From an uncultured Bacilli bacterium (GTDB lineage: Bacteria; Bacillota_I; Bacilli_A; RF39; UBA660): a DNA stretch of 37,284 nucleotides. The translations under genes were made by a program, and so were the position numbers. Positions 1 through 8,454 of this stretch are shown piece by piece. The notes below the pieces were generated by a model. That model had not been told where the DNA came from, did not search any database, and worked only from the letters and a program-made list of their open reading frames with translations. Numbering within the stretch: the first letter of the stretch is position 1; each line of letters opens with the position of its first letter. The stretch spans positions 1 through 37,284 of the forward strand of contig CAJTUR010000014.1 in assembly GCA_910579535.1 (NCBI GenBank), read 5' to 3'.

Positions 1-55
1 CCCACTAAAATTTCTTAATGTTTATTTTTTTCTCCCCACTAAATTATCTAGAGCC
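1..55. mobile_element. Outer end of an ISL3-family insertion sequence (partial)
   Basis: Positions 33-55 are the exact reverse complement of 36921-36943. The shared 23-bp terminus reads GGCTCTAGATAATTTAGTGG plus GGA and has the GGCTCT start typical of ISL3-family inverted repeats. The element extends left, out of the window. Sequence inside this terminus differs from that inside the right-hand copy, so the two are probably opposite ends (left versus right) of related elements. The IS ends three bases after the stop codon of the neighbouring ferritin-like gene and so does not truncate it. A CCCACTAAA word is repeated at 1-9 and 36-43. Confidence 0.75.
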
Positions 56-58
56 TTT

Positions 59-550
59 TTATTTTACTTGACTGTATAATTTCATGAATACTTGAATGTG
101 CATCTTTTCATCTAAAATTATCCTTTTTAAAATATATTTTACGTATTCATCATCGGTTTGAATGATTATTTTTTCATAATTTTTAATGGCTAATTCTTCA
201 TTACGAATGTTATCGAGTAAAATGTTTTTTAATTCTTTTTCGTAAGTCACATATTCCCCACTAAACCATTTAGTTTTATCATTGTTAACACTTAAATACA
301 AAGGGGTTAAACCTAGTTTTTTTACTAATTCTCCTAGGATTTCTAAATGATGCATTTCAACGATGGCAATTTCTTTTAAAATGCTTTTTATTTCATCGTT
401 TTCTAAGATAAGATATTGAAATATATAGTTATGAATTGCTGTATCTTCACTAATAGGTCCAGCATAAGAGGAAAGAATTTCTTTTGCTAATTTTATATTT
501 TTTGAACTTACTTTGACTTCAGGATAAGGAATATCTACTTTCACTTGCAT
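59..550 (-). CDS. Ferritin-like di-iron/manganese protein
   Basis: 163-residue all-helical protein with the spacing of a ferritin-like four-helix bundle. Candidate metal ligands are a Glu near the end of helix 1 (SEDTAIHNY), an ExxH in helix 2 (EMHHLEIL), a Glu in helix 3 (RNEELAIKNYE) and DExxH in helix 4 (DEKMHIQVF). This pattern is shared with rubrerythrin and manganese-catalase-like spore-coat proteins, so a role in peroxide or iron handling is plausible but not shown. The ATG at 550 is chosen over an upstream ATT because AGGTGAT lies just before it. The ISL3 end starts three bases after the stop. The protein is complete. No partner genes identify its substrate. Confidence 0.7.
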   Translation of the reverse strand: MQVKVDIPYPEVKVSSKNIKLAKEILSSYAGPISEDTAIHNYIFQYLILENDEIKSILKEIAIVEMHHLEILGELVKKLGLTPLYLSVNNDKTKWFSGEYVTYEKELKNILLDNIRNEELAIKNYEKIIIQTDDEYVKYILKRIILDEKMHIQVFMKLYSQVK

Positions 551-589
551 AGCAATCACCTAATTCATTCTATGCATTTTAAAAAAACT

Positions 590-1240
590 TTATTCGAATA
601 AAGAAAAAGGGAATCTTTTTGGTAAATTTAAAGAAAAGGTTAATAACTCTTTAGTGATAGGATGATAAAATGACAATTCTTTTGCAAATAAAGCTACTGG
701 GTCTTTTAAATTGGCCTGTTTATTGTATTTGGCATCTCCATATAAAGGATAACCAGCATGTGAGAATTGAACTCTTATTTGATGATGTCTTCCTGTTTCT
801 AGATGAATTTTAAGAAGGGTTTTATTTTCTTTATTTGCAAGCACTTCATAATTGAGTTTCGCTCTTTTTCCATTAGGTGATACGAAAGAGATTCTTCTTT
901 TTTCATCTTTTTCTAAATTATCGATTAAAGTACCATTTTGTTTTAAGTTACCCTCTACTACCGCATAGTAGGTTTTCGTAAATTGATTTTTTTTAATTTG
1001 CTCACTTAATCGACTTGCGGCTTTACTGGTTTTCGCAAAAACCATTACTCCTCCCACCATTCTATCTAAACGGTGGACCAGTCCTAAATATACGTTTCCT
1101 GTTTTTTGATATTTTTCTTTTAATTCTTGTTTTAAAATTGTTAATAAGTCTTTATCTTTTGTATTATCTTCTTGTACTAAACAATTAACAGGCTTCTCGA
1201 CGACTAATAAATGATTGTCTTCATAAATAATGTTTATCAT
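590..1240 (-). CDS. RluA-family pseudouridine synthase
   Basis: 216-residue catalytic domain that isomerises uridine to pseudouridine in rRNA or tRNA. The family motif HRLDR is at residues 56-60, with catalytic Asp59 followed by GGVMVFAK. The later RHHQIRVQFSHAGYPLYGD segment is also typical of the RluA fold. There is no N-terminal S4 domain, so it is shorter than RluD and resembles the compact Bacillota YhcT/RluA-like paralogues. Its start overlaps the stop of the upstream methyltransferase by four bases (ATGA), so the two are translationally coupled and both probably modify rRNA. The exact target uridine cannot be told from sequence. Confidence 0.88.
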   Translation of the reverse strand: MINIIYEDNHLLVVEKPVNCLVQEDNTKDKDLLTILKQELKEKYQKTGNVYLGLVHRLDRMVGGVMVFAKTSKAASRLSEQIKKNQFTKTYYAVVEGNLKQNGTLIDNLEKDEKRRISFVSPNGKRAKLNYEVLANKENKTLLKIHLETGRHHQIRVQFSHAGYPLYGDAKYNKQANLKDPVALFAKELSFYHPITKELLTFSLNLPKRFPFSLFE

Positions 1241-2100
1241 TCTTCAAAGTACCCGTAAATCCCACATGGAAGAACCAAGTTATCTCTTTTAATGGGAAGG
1301 CCAATTTCTCCAGAGGCAACTTTTCCATTTGGGTATTTTTTTAAAATGGTCGATTTTAAAATGTTTTCTAGAACAATACTTGATATGCCTGTTGTATAAG
1401 AATTAATTAAAAAGAATAAAGGTTTGTCACTTAAAATTTGCATACATAAATCGATTAAATAATAAATGTTTTTTTCGAATTTCCATACTTCTTTATTCGG
1501 ACCTCGTCCATAACTTGGTGGATCCATTATTATAGCATCGTATTTGTTTCCTCTTCTTATTTCCCGACTTACAAATTTTACACAATCATCGACGATGAAA
1601 CGAATTTCATTTTTTTCTAAGTGACTCAACTTCATGTTTTCTTTTGCCCATTCTGTCATTCCTTTAGAAGCATCAACTTGAACTACTTTCGCTCCACTAC
1701 TCGCTGCGGCCATTGAGGCACATCCTGTGTAAGCAAATAAATTTAGTACTTTTATTTCCCGCCCTGATGATTTTATTTTTTCCATAATAAAATCCCAATT
1801 GGTCGCTTGCTCAGGAAAGATTCCTGTATGTTTAAAGTTAGTGGGGCTAATTTTAAAGGTTAAATGTTTATAATTAATGGTCCAAAATTCAGGTATTTTA
1901 TGTTTAAATTCCCACTGCCCTCCTCCTTCACTACTTCTATGATAAAAGCCATCGACGCCTTGCCAATTTGAATAATCTAGAACGTTCCACATGGCTTGAG
2001 GGTCTGGTCTTCTTAAAATATAGTGACCATATCTTTCTAATTTTTCACCATTTCCGGCATCTAAACATTCGTACTCTTCCCAAGAATTGCTAATACGCAT
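1237..2100 (-). CDS. Class I SAM-dependent rRNA methyltransferase
   Basis: 287-residue Rossmann-fold methyltransferase. The SAM-binding motif LNLFAYTGCASMAA is followed by an acidic motif II (VQVDAS) and the catalytic NPPY-type motif, here DPPSYGRGP, typical of the RlmI/RlmK (Methyltrans_SAM) group of 23S rRNA m5C/m7G methyltransferases. The N-terminal PUA domain of RlmI is absent. The start is the ATG at 2100 behind AGGTGATTTTT. Starting at the upstream ATT would put the ribosome-binding site inside the gene. The gene overlaps the pseudouridine synthase by ATGA, making a two-gene RNA-modification operon. Exact base specificity is unknown. Confidence 0.8.
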   Translation of the reverse strand: MRISNSWEEYECLDAGNGEKLERYGHYILRRPDPQAMWNVLDYSNWQGVDGFYHRSSEGGGQWEFKHKIPEFWTINYKHLTFKISPTNFKHTGIFPEQATNWDFIMEKIKSSGREIKVLNLFAYTGCASMAAASSGAKVVQVDASKGMTEWAKENMKLSHLEKNEIRFIVDDCVKFVSREIRRGNKYDAIIMDPPSYGRGPNKEVWKFEKNIYYLIDLCMQILSDKPLFFLINSYTTGISSIVLENILKSTILKKYPNGKVASGEIGLPIKRDNLVLPCGIYGYFEE

Positions 2101-2164
2101 AAAAATCACCTATCTGTATTATATATTATTTTTATATTCTTTTCATTATTAAGTTGTTTTTTAT

Positions 2165-3070
2165 TTATTCTAAATTCATGAGTATCCCTTTTTGACAAAA
2201 ATCATAAAATTCCTGACAATTTAAATGGCTTTTAGGGTTTCTATATTCATATAGTAATAAATTTTGTTTGATCACATTACTCTTTAATTCTATTTTTATA
2301 AATTGTAATTCTACGTCTTTTAACAATTCTTTTAAAGTCGTATACTCATGCATTCCTTTACATTTATCCCACGCATGTTCAAACCAATAAAATTTATCCT
2401 TTTTTTCAAATGTTATAAAAGTGTGTGTTGGATAATTATTACCATCTTTATAGATTAAAAAGAAAGTTTTAATCTTCAAATTGGTCCTACCTAAATAATA
2501 TCTTTCAAGTTCTACTTGATCCCAACATATTCCTACTTTATTTTGCAACACTTCTTTCGGAGAGGCTAAACGGTAGTTATTTAAAAACTTTTTACCCATT
2601 TCTACACATTTATTGTTTTCTTTATCTAACCAACCATACTCAATGTTTTCCATTAAGTCCATTAGCTGGCATTCATTTAAATAATTCCAAATGCCTAGAT
2701 GTCCTTTTGCTTTTATAGGCTCTTTTAAAGGTTCTAAGTCTTCCAAAACCCAGGCGTATCTTCCTTCTTGAAAGTCTCCACAAAGGTATTCTTGAGGCTC
2801 TTCTTTTTTTATTCGATTAACCCATTCTTTTGTCATATAAATACAATCTTTTAAATTACATTTGCAAATAATCGCGCCATAGTTTAAATTTTTATTATCT
2901 ATTAAGCCCATTAAATTTTTATTTTCTTTATCTTCTTTAGCCATTTTAGTAAGACTTGCATGAATATACAACTCTCCTCGATAATTTGTTTTCCAACTTC
3001 TTGTTTCTATTTTCTTCTTTTTTTCAACTATTAAAGTGGCATAAGGCTCTATTAAGCTTAATACTTTCAT
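2165..3070 (-). CDS. ASCH domain fused to a transglutaminase-like Cys/His domain
   Basis: 301 residues. Residues 1-128 look like an ASCH domain, a PUA-like beta-barrel that binds RNA or modified nucleosides: the start MKVLSLIEPYA, the IETRSW motif near residue 21, and the GHLGIWNY end fit. After a helical linker, residues 170-250 carry a transglutaminase/papain-like pattern with Cys182 in GICWDQVELE, His216 in PTHTFITF and a second His232 in FEHAW. Either half is known alone; I infer the fusion from the uninterrupted frame. SD AGGAGAG precedes the ATG. Substrate and function are unknown. A YTH/ASCH nucleoside hydrolase alone would not explain the C-terminal half. Confidence 0.6.
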   Translation of the reverse strand: MKVLSLIEPYATLIVEKKKKIETRSWKTNYRGELYIHASLTKMAKEDKENKNLMGLIDNKNLNYGAIICKCNLKDCIYMTKEWVNRIKKEEPQEYLCGDFQEGRYAWVLEDLEPLKEPIKAKGHLGIWNYLNECQLMDLMENIEYGWLDKENNKCVEMGKKFLNNYRLASPKEVLQNKVGICWDQVELERYYLGRTNLKIKTFFLIYKDGNNYPTHTFITFEKKDKFYWFEHAWDKCKGMHEYTTLKELLKDVELQFIKIELKSNVIKQNLLLYEYRNPKSHLNCQEFYDFCQKGILMNLE

Positions 3071-3093
3071 TTTCTCTCCTATTAAAAAAGCGA

Positions 3094-5304
3094 TTAATCT
3101 TGTTCCGCTTTTTTTCTATTAATTTCTGTTATTTTAGCAAGGCGTATCAATCTTTCTTGATTTCGATAATCAAGAAAAAATTCTCCTTGATTTAATGTTT
3201 GTTCACATTCTTTAAAAACTTTAAGTTCTTCTTGATAACGCGTTCCATTACAAAGACCATGTAAACTGTTTTTTAATATAGCTAGATTTAAATAACCAAG
3301 ATAACTTCTCGTATCGATTATGATTTCACTTTCTTCTAGGGCCTCAGATCCAAAATAGCAACTGGCTTTTAAATTCTTCAATTGTCTATTGATTGTATCT
3401 GATTCTTTCTTTGGTAATTTAGATAGATAAGTACAAATCGAGTAATGAAGTTTATAAATTTCTTCTGAGGTAAATTCGATTTCAGTTTTGTAAAAAGCAT
3501 TCAAATTATTTTTATTAAAGTAATGTTTTAATATAAAGTTTAATATTTTATCATAGGCTTTTTCAAGTTCTTCCTTATCTACTTTGTTTATATTTATTTC
3601 ATAAAATCTTGCTAAAAATTTAGTGTACTTGTAAAAATTTTTTAAATAACTGTCTTCTCGGTAATCAATTAGCTGGTCATTTGTAATAACTTGATCAATT
3701 TTAATTTTACTTTCAAATATTTTAGGATTTTCTACCTGACCATTTTCTAATATTTTTACTTGATATGTAATAACTGGATAAGTGTTTCCTTTTTTGAATT
3801 TTAGTTTTTTACTTAGCATTTTAGATGTATAGGGAGATTGTTCTTTCATTTCTTTTAAGGCAAAGTCTCCATTTAAAATAGAAGTGTCTACTACATGCAC
3901 TCTTAGATAAGTATCATAATTTTTATTAAAACCAAAACTAAAGGCGTACTTGGTGTTTTCTAAAGCAATGGTATCCATGATAATTTCACTGTTTTGGATA
4001 TCACTTACTTTAATGTTTAATTGTTTAGCAATAAACCAATTTAAAGGATACGTTTGTTCTCCAAAATTTTCTATAAATTGTTCTACTTCCAAAGCTACTT
4101 TTTCTAAGTATTCCCGAGTTAAATTCGCTCTTTTACTATTTTTGGCATAAGTACTCATTATTTCTTGATAATTTTTGGTTAAAATATACTTCAGAATTGG
4201 TTTTTCTTCTTCTAAAGAAGCCAGTTCAGTTTTAATTTTATCACCAGTACTATAACCTTTGTCTTTTAAATAGTCTGTAAGTTCTTTAATTCTAGATTTA
4301 AAATATTCTTCTTCATCTTTCGTAAGTTCTAAATCAGGACTTTTTTTAAATAGCTTTAATAATTCATAAAAGAATTTAGGATTTTCATGGACTAATTTTT
4401 GATTTCTTAACTCTAATTTTAAATTTTTAATGTAACGATCTAAAAGTTCAAAAATAATCGGTTGATTATCTAAGCGTGCATTTATAAATTTTTCATTGCT
4501 TTCAACAATTCTTTTAATGAAAAAATAATTTTTATCGTCTTGTAATAAATCCATTAAAATTAAATAATAATATTTATTTTCTTCTTCGTTTGTTTGTATT
4601 TCTTTTTCACTTGGATTGATTTGGCTTTTTTTCGTTTTATTTTTTAATTGTGCTAATAACGTTTTATAAATTTGTAACACATTTTTTAGATATTGAATTT
4701 CTGTTTTTATTTCTTTTATTCGCTGATTTAAGGCTTGCTCATTTTTAGAACCATGAGAAATTTGAATTTTTTTCTCTTTTTTAGTGCCTTGTTCTTTACC
4801 TTTAATTTGTTGTTTTTTTTGTTCTAATCTGTCTTTTTTATTTTTAGTACTGCTTTCCTTTTTATTCCCTTTATTTTGCATTAAATTGTTTTTTTCTTCT
4901 TGTAATTTACTAATGTGTACATCCACATTTACTATTTCTTTTTCAAGTACTCTTACTTTTTCCTCACGACTTATTTCTAAAGCAAGTATTTCTTTTATTT
5001 TTTGTTCTTCTGGACGTACGTATTTTTCTTTATTTATTTTTGAATTTTCTTTTTTAGACCATTCCTTTTTATCTTCTAATTGTTTTTCAATTGTGCTTTT
5101 CAGTTTCTTTGCGTCTTTTAATCTTTGTCTTAAAGGCATTAAATCCATATTTTGTTGCTTTTGATAATAATTTTTTAATCCAATTAATTCTTTTATTTTT
5201 TTATCAACTTGAATTTCTAATCCTTTTAGTTCTTCGTTTTTGGCCTGTCCTAGACTGTTTTCAATTTCTTTTAGTTGTTGTTCTATTTTTTCTAATTTTT
5301 CCAT
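3094..5304 (-). CDS. Coiled-coil protein with a degenerate RNB (RNase II/R-like) domain
   Basis: 736 residues. About 1-230 is highly charged coiled coil rich in Lys/Glu/Gln with many KK/KE runs. The middle is helical. About 438-560 follows the RNB pattern: the segment MDTIALENTKYAFSF aligns in style with the TIDxxDAxDxDDAxS motif, then LRVHVVDTS, then a hydrophobic block with MLSKKLKFKKG and ILENGQVENPKIFESKI. About 655-685 (IIIDTRSYLGYL) sits where the conserved P-x-RR-Y-D motif would be. Several metal-binding aspartates seem replaced (LENTKYA), so nuclease activity is doubtful. SD GGAGG four bases before ATG. A scaffold or RNA-binding role is inference only. Confidence 0.55.
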   Translation of the reverse strand: MEKLEKIEQQLKEIENSLGQAKNEELKGLEIQVDKKIKELIGLKNYYQKQQNMDLMPLRQRLKDAKKLKSTIEKQLEDKKEWSKKENSKINKEKYVRPEEQKIKEILALEISREEKVRVLEKEIVNVDVHISKLQEEKNNLMQNKGNKKESSTKNKKDRLEQKKQQIKGKEQGTKKEKKIQISHGSKNEQALNQRIKEIKTEIQYLKNVLQIYKTLLAQLKNKTKKSQINPSEKEIQTNEEENKYYYLILMDLLQDDKNYFFIKRIVESNEKFINARLDNQPIIFELLDRYIKNLKLELRNQKLVHENPKFFYELLKLFKKSPDLELTKDEEEYFKSRIKELTDYLKDKGYSTGDKIKTELASLEEEKPILKYILTKNYQEIMSTYAKNSKRANLTREYLEKVALEVEQFIENFGEQTYPLNWFIAKQLNIKVSDIQNSEIIMDTIALENTKYAFSFGFNKNYDTYLRVHVVDTSILNGDFALKEMKEQSPYTSKMLSKKLKFKKGNTYPVITYQVKILENGQVENPKIFESKIKIDQVITNDQLIDYREDSYLKNFYKYTKFLARFYEININKVDKEELEKAYDKILNFILKHYFNKNNLNAFYKTEIEFTSEEIYKLHYSICTYLSKLPKKESDTINRQLKNLKASCYFGSEALEESEIIIDTRSYLGYLNLAILKNSLHGLCNGTRYQEELKVFKECEQTLNQGEFFLDYRNQERLIRLAKITEINRKKAEQD

Positions 5305-5357
5305 AAAACCTCCACTTTATTTTATTGTATCATAAAAGAGAGCTCGTGAATATTTTT

Positions 5358-6809
5358 TTATTTTTCTTTATACGTAATGTTATATCGACTTGGCCCCTTT
5401 ATGCATTTTCCTTCTAAAGAAAAACGAGAGGCATGACATGGACAATCCCAAGTTTTTTCAACTTCATTAAAAATTAAGGTACATCCTAAATGAGGACAGG
5501 TGCTATATACTCTATATTTTTTTTGACCATCATTGTAAATGGCAACATTTTTGCCCTCTATTTTGGTATAAACGACATTGTCATACCAATCTTTATTTTT
5601 TATTATTTTATTTCCAATAAAACTTTTTAAAGAATACAAGGTATTTTTTGTGTATTCTTTGATATTATTAAGCCCATTGGTTCTTAAAGGATTCATTAAT
5701 TCTATCCACTCATTTTCTTTATTTAAAAGGATGTCTTTGATGATTAAACCTGAAAGAACGCTATTGGTCATGCCCCATGTATTAAAACCTGTTGCAAGGA
5801 GTAAATGGTCTTCTTCTTTTTTTATTTTACCGATGTAGGGCATTTTATCAAAGGTAATTAAATCATCGTTACTCCATAGAAATTTCACTTTTTTTTCTGG
5901 CATTTCATTTAATAATTTTTTAAAGTTTTCCTTTTCATTTAAATGATTAGAAATGTTATGAGAATTTCTTAAATAAATTAAGTATTTTTCTTTATCTTGA
6001 TGATAACGAATAGAGGTACATGGATTTTTACTTGTAATGTAAGTTTTTGCTTCTATTTTATCTTCTTCTAATGCGGCGATGTAAGATTTTTCAGTAGTCG
6101 CTTTTAATGGCATTAAAAATGGGAGGGTAAAAAAGGGATAATGACAAGCTAAAATAACTTTTTTGGCTTTTATTTTATATTTTTCTGTTAAACAAATAAA
6201 GGTTTCTTTTTCTTTTTTTACTTCTACTATTTTTGTATTTTCATAGATTTCAATGTTCTTTTTTTCAAGGATTTTTTTTAAGGCGTAAAGGTATTTTAAA
6301 GGATGAAAAACATAGGTATTTTCTACTGAGATGGCATACTTGAATTGATTTGTATGTTCTTTCACTTTTATTCCAAAATTTTCTAATATCTTTTTTTCTT
6401 GTTTTAATTTGGCCATTTCTTTTTCTTCATTTGTAAATACAAAGGACTCTACTTTTTCCAAGTTGCACTCTATTTGTTCTTTTTTAATGATTCTTGTAAT
6501 CTCTTCTATTGCACGTAATTCGCCATTTAAATATTTTTTGGCCTGCTCTAATGAATATTTTTGAGTTAAGTCTCCATAAATTGTTTCTTGTAAGTAGTTT
6601 ATTTTTCCTGTTGTATTTTTGGTTACACCCATTCCTACCAACGATGCTTCAACTAGCGTTATTTTTTGATTCATTTCTTTTAATTCGTAGGCAATAGATA
6701 AACCTGTTATCCCTCCTCCAATAATTAAAATGTCGGTTTCTAAATCACCATTTAATTCTTTTATTTTCTCTTTTTTTAAGTCGTGTTCCCATAAACTTTC
6801 TTTTTTCAT
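5358..6809 (-). CDS. FAD-dependent oxidoreductase with C-terminal Rieske [2Fe-2S] domain
   Basis: 483 residues. The N-terminal dinucleotide-binding motif IIGGGITGLSIAYEL (GxGxxG-type, Gly31-Gly36) identifies a DAO/glycine-oxidase-like FAD fold. A typical second FAD-contact segment (LLLATGFNTWGMTNS) comes near residue 355. The C-terminus is a Rieske cluster domain with C438-x-H440 (CPHLGC) and C456-x2-H459 (CPCHASRF). This architecture is common in Bacillota and is usually annotated as FAD-dependent oxidoreductase. The amine or amino-acid substrate is unknown. The ATG at 6809 is chosen because GGTGATGATT lies immediately upstream. The gene stands alone, with no electron-transfer partner adjacent. 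Confidence 0.85.
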   Translation of the reverse strand: MKKESLWEHDLKKEKIKELNGDLETDILIIGGGITGLSIAYELKEMNQKITLVEASLVGMGVTKNTTGKINYLQETIYGDLTQKYSLEQAKKYLNGELRAIEEITRIIKKEQIECNLEKVESFVFTNEEKEMAKLKQEKKILENFGIKVKEHTNQFKYAISVENTYVFHPLKYLYALKKILEKKNIEIYENTKIVEVKKEKETFICLTEKYKIKAKKVILACHYPFFTLPFLMPLKATTEKSYIAALEEDKIEAKTYITSKNPCTSIRYHQDKEKYLIYLRNSHNISNHLNEKENFKKLLNEMPEKKVKFLWSNDDLITFDKMPYIGKIKKEEDHLLLATGFNTWGMTNSVLSGLIIKDILLNKENEWIELMNPLRTNGLNNIKEYTKNTLYSLKSFIGNKIIKNKDWYDNVVYTKIEGKNVAIYNDGQKKYRVYSTCPHLGCTLIFNEVEKTWDCPCHASRFSLEGKCIKGPSRYNITYKEK

Positions 6810-6861
6810 AATCATCACCATTCTTAGTATGGTCAAAAAAAAAGAAATTCCATTCTTTATT

Positions 6862-7641
6862 TTAATCTTTCTTAATTATCAGGTCTCTTTTTAGGTTTTC
6901 TTTTTGATTTCGGTATGCTTGTAATAAATCTTCAGGAATCAAATTTTCAGGTATTTTTATTTTTGGTATTTCTTTAAACATTTCTTGCATTCTTTCTTTT
7001 CCAATTGCTGTAATAATCTTATCTTCTTGTACAGAATATGGTAATAAATTATAATTAAAATGTAAAGTTTCATATAAAAATTGATCAGGTGTTCTAAATC
7101 CTATTTGAATATCTTGATTTGTAAAATTGACGCTGAAATAAGTCCAAGCTTCTCCAATTTCATATTTATATACTATTTGATTATTTAATTCTAAAATGTT
7201 TTGATTTTTTAAATAAAAATTAATTAGTTCATTCATGTCTCCATAATATTTAATTAACATACAATGCCTAATAAAATCATTTTCATCGTTTCTTTTTTCT
7301 TCATCAAAATGTTTGATAAAAAAGGACTCCTCAAAAGATTCTTGAAAATCAATTTTTGAAATATTTTCTTTTTTTTCAACATCAATAACAACATATTCCT
7401 CAACTAATAATTTTAAGATTAAATATTTTCTTCCTTTACTTTGAACGATTCTTATTTTTTCTAGAGATTTACCTTGAAAAAAATATTTCATATTTTTAGC
7501 ACATAATTCTCGTAAATCTTGCCACGCGCTAGCAATGAACGATAATTTGTCAAGAAAATCTGTTACTAAAATTCCTTCTTCTTCAAAATATTTAGCGAAT
7601 AACTGGTTTCTTAATGCCTCTTTCTTTTCTTTATCTTTCAT
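6862..7641 (-). CDS. Hypothetical protein, 259 aa
   Basis: Not recognised. A soluble, charged protein with no signal peptide or membrane segment. It has a helical N-terminus, a beta-rich centre (KYLILKLLVEEYVVIDVE) and a charged C-terminus. The paired aromatic patch EAWTYFSVNFTNQDIQIGF suggests a small beta-sheet domain. It starts three bases after the stop of the upstream DNA-glycosylase gene, so the two are almost certainly cotranscribed. No motif links it to base-excision repair, so the association is positional only. Confidence 0.6.
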   Translation of the reverse strand: MKDKEKKEALRNQLFAKYFEEEGILVTDFLDKLSFIASAWQDLRELCAKNMKYFFQGKSLEKIRIVQSKGRKYLILKLLVEEYVVIDVEKKENISKIDFQESFEESFFIKHFDEEKRNDENDFIRHCMLIKYYGDMNELINFYLKNQNILELNNQIVYKYEIGEAWTYFSVNFTNQDIQIGFRTPDQFLYETLHFNYNLLPYSVQEDKIITAIGKERMQEMFKEIPKIKIPENLIPEDLLQAYRNQKENLKRDLIIKKD

Positions 7642-7644
7642 TTC

Positions 7645-8151
7645 TTATTCTTCTTTCTCATCTATTTTCTCTTTTATTTGTTTGTAACTGTCAATTAACG
7701 TACTTTCAATGTTTTTAGGACAATTGGCTGGTGAAGTACTGGGCAAGTAAATGGCTTCTATTTTTGTTTTAGGATAACAATATTTTTGATATAAATCGTA
7801 AGCTTTTTTTCCTGTTGTAAAAATAGTTTTAATTTTACTTTGTTTTAGGATTGGATTTAAGTTATTAGGTCTGACCTTTTTTATTGAAGTATCTGATGAG
7901 TTTTTTATTTCACAACTTTTAATGACATCAAATAAAGCAATATGATGTTTGTATAAAAAAGCTTTCTTCTCTTCTATCGTACTTCCTATTTCTTCATTAA
8001 AAACTCTACTTAAGGTTTTCCAAAAACGATTTTTAGGATGCGCATAATAAAATTTTTCTTCTCTCGATTTTACAGATGGAAGTGACCCTAAGATTAATAC
8101 TTTTGAGTCTTCATTATAAATGGGTGGTAATTCATGTTTTACTTTCATCAT
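7645..8151 (-). CDS. Family 6 uracil-DNA-glycosylase-fold protein (hypoxanthine-DNA glycosylase)
   Basis: 168-residue UDG-fold enzyme that should remove deaminated bases, mainly hypoxanthine, from DNA. Motif 1 is LGSLPSVKSR at 21-30, followed by EEKFYYAHPKNRFW at 31-44, the signature stretch of DNA-deoxyinosine glycosylases. Motif 2 is LPSTSPAN at 136-143. Family 6 enzymes act through an Asn in the first part of the fold, and NRFW is the likely candidate. There are two possible starts (ATGATG at 8151 and 8148) behind GAGGAATAA. It is first in an operon with a 259-residue hypothetical protein. It complements MutY, encoded a few genes upstream. Confidence 0.85.
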   Translation of the reverse strand: MMKVKHELPPIYNEDSKVLILGSLPSVKSREEKFYYAHPKNRFWKTLSRVFNEEIGSTIEEKKAFLYKHHIALFDVIKSCEIKNSSDTSIKKVRPNNLNPILKQSKIKTIFTTGKKAYDLYQKYCYPKTKIEAIYLPSTSPANCPKNIESTLIDSYKQIKEKIDEKEE

Positions 8152-8222
8152 TTATTCCTCTTTTCGAAGAATTATTATAACTTTTTTTAGATGTTAAGTA
8201 CACTAATTTTTATTTTACTCGA

Positions 8223-8408
8223 TTATTTTCCGTAGCCATTTTTTAAGCATTCTTCACATATTCTTTCATTTCCCACATAATGCATAGCGTCCTCTGGTGT
8301 TAATAACTCGCAACATTCACATATTTTTAAGTCAATATAATTCTCAATATTTAGAAGATGAGCTTTTAATAAGTTTATTTCTTTTTTTAACTGATTGAAA
8401 TTTTCCAC
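8223..8408 (-). CDS. Small coiled-coil/zinc-ribbon protein, 61 aa
   Basis: Starts with GTG behind AGGAGGAGAAATA. The first half is an amphipathic helix (QLKKEINLLKAHLLNIENY) likely to self-associate. The second half has two Cys pairs, CECC around residue 30 and CEEC near residue 53, spaced like a treble-clef or zinc-ribbon knuckle. Function not recognised. Small zinc proteins of this type often bind nucleic acid or a protein partner. It sits between two hypothetical or repair genes, with no informative overlap. Confidence 0.6.
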   Translation of the reverse strand: MENFNQLKKEINLLKAHLLNIENYIDLKICECCELLTPEDAMHYVGNERICEECLKNGYGK

Positions 8409-8454
8409 TATTTCTCCTCCTATTTTATTCTATTTTTAGGAGCGTCTATTTTTT

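Noticed and set aside
551..559. ATT-started N-terminal extension of the ferritin-like gene
   Set aside because: An AGGTGAT SD lies directly before the ATG at 550, and the extra residues would contain it.
3950..4150. Other plus-strand ORFs opposite minus-strand genes (for example 11659-12089, 14249-15165, 24856-25200)
   Set aside because: All are shadow frames of clearly homologous minus-strand genes.
4784..5306. Plus-strand hydrophobic ORFs opposite the coiled-coil gene
   Set aside because: They are Phe/Leu/Ser-rich antisense shadows of a Lys/Glu-rich protein, with no SD.
5306..5357. GAGAGCTC element as terminator of the FAD/Rieske gene
   Set aside because: The stem is only about four bases, with no T-run in the right place on the minus strand.
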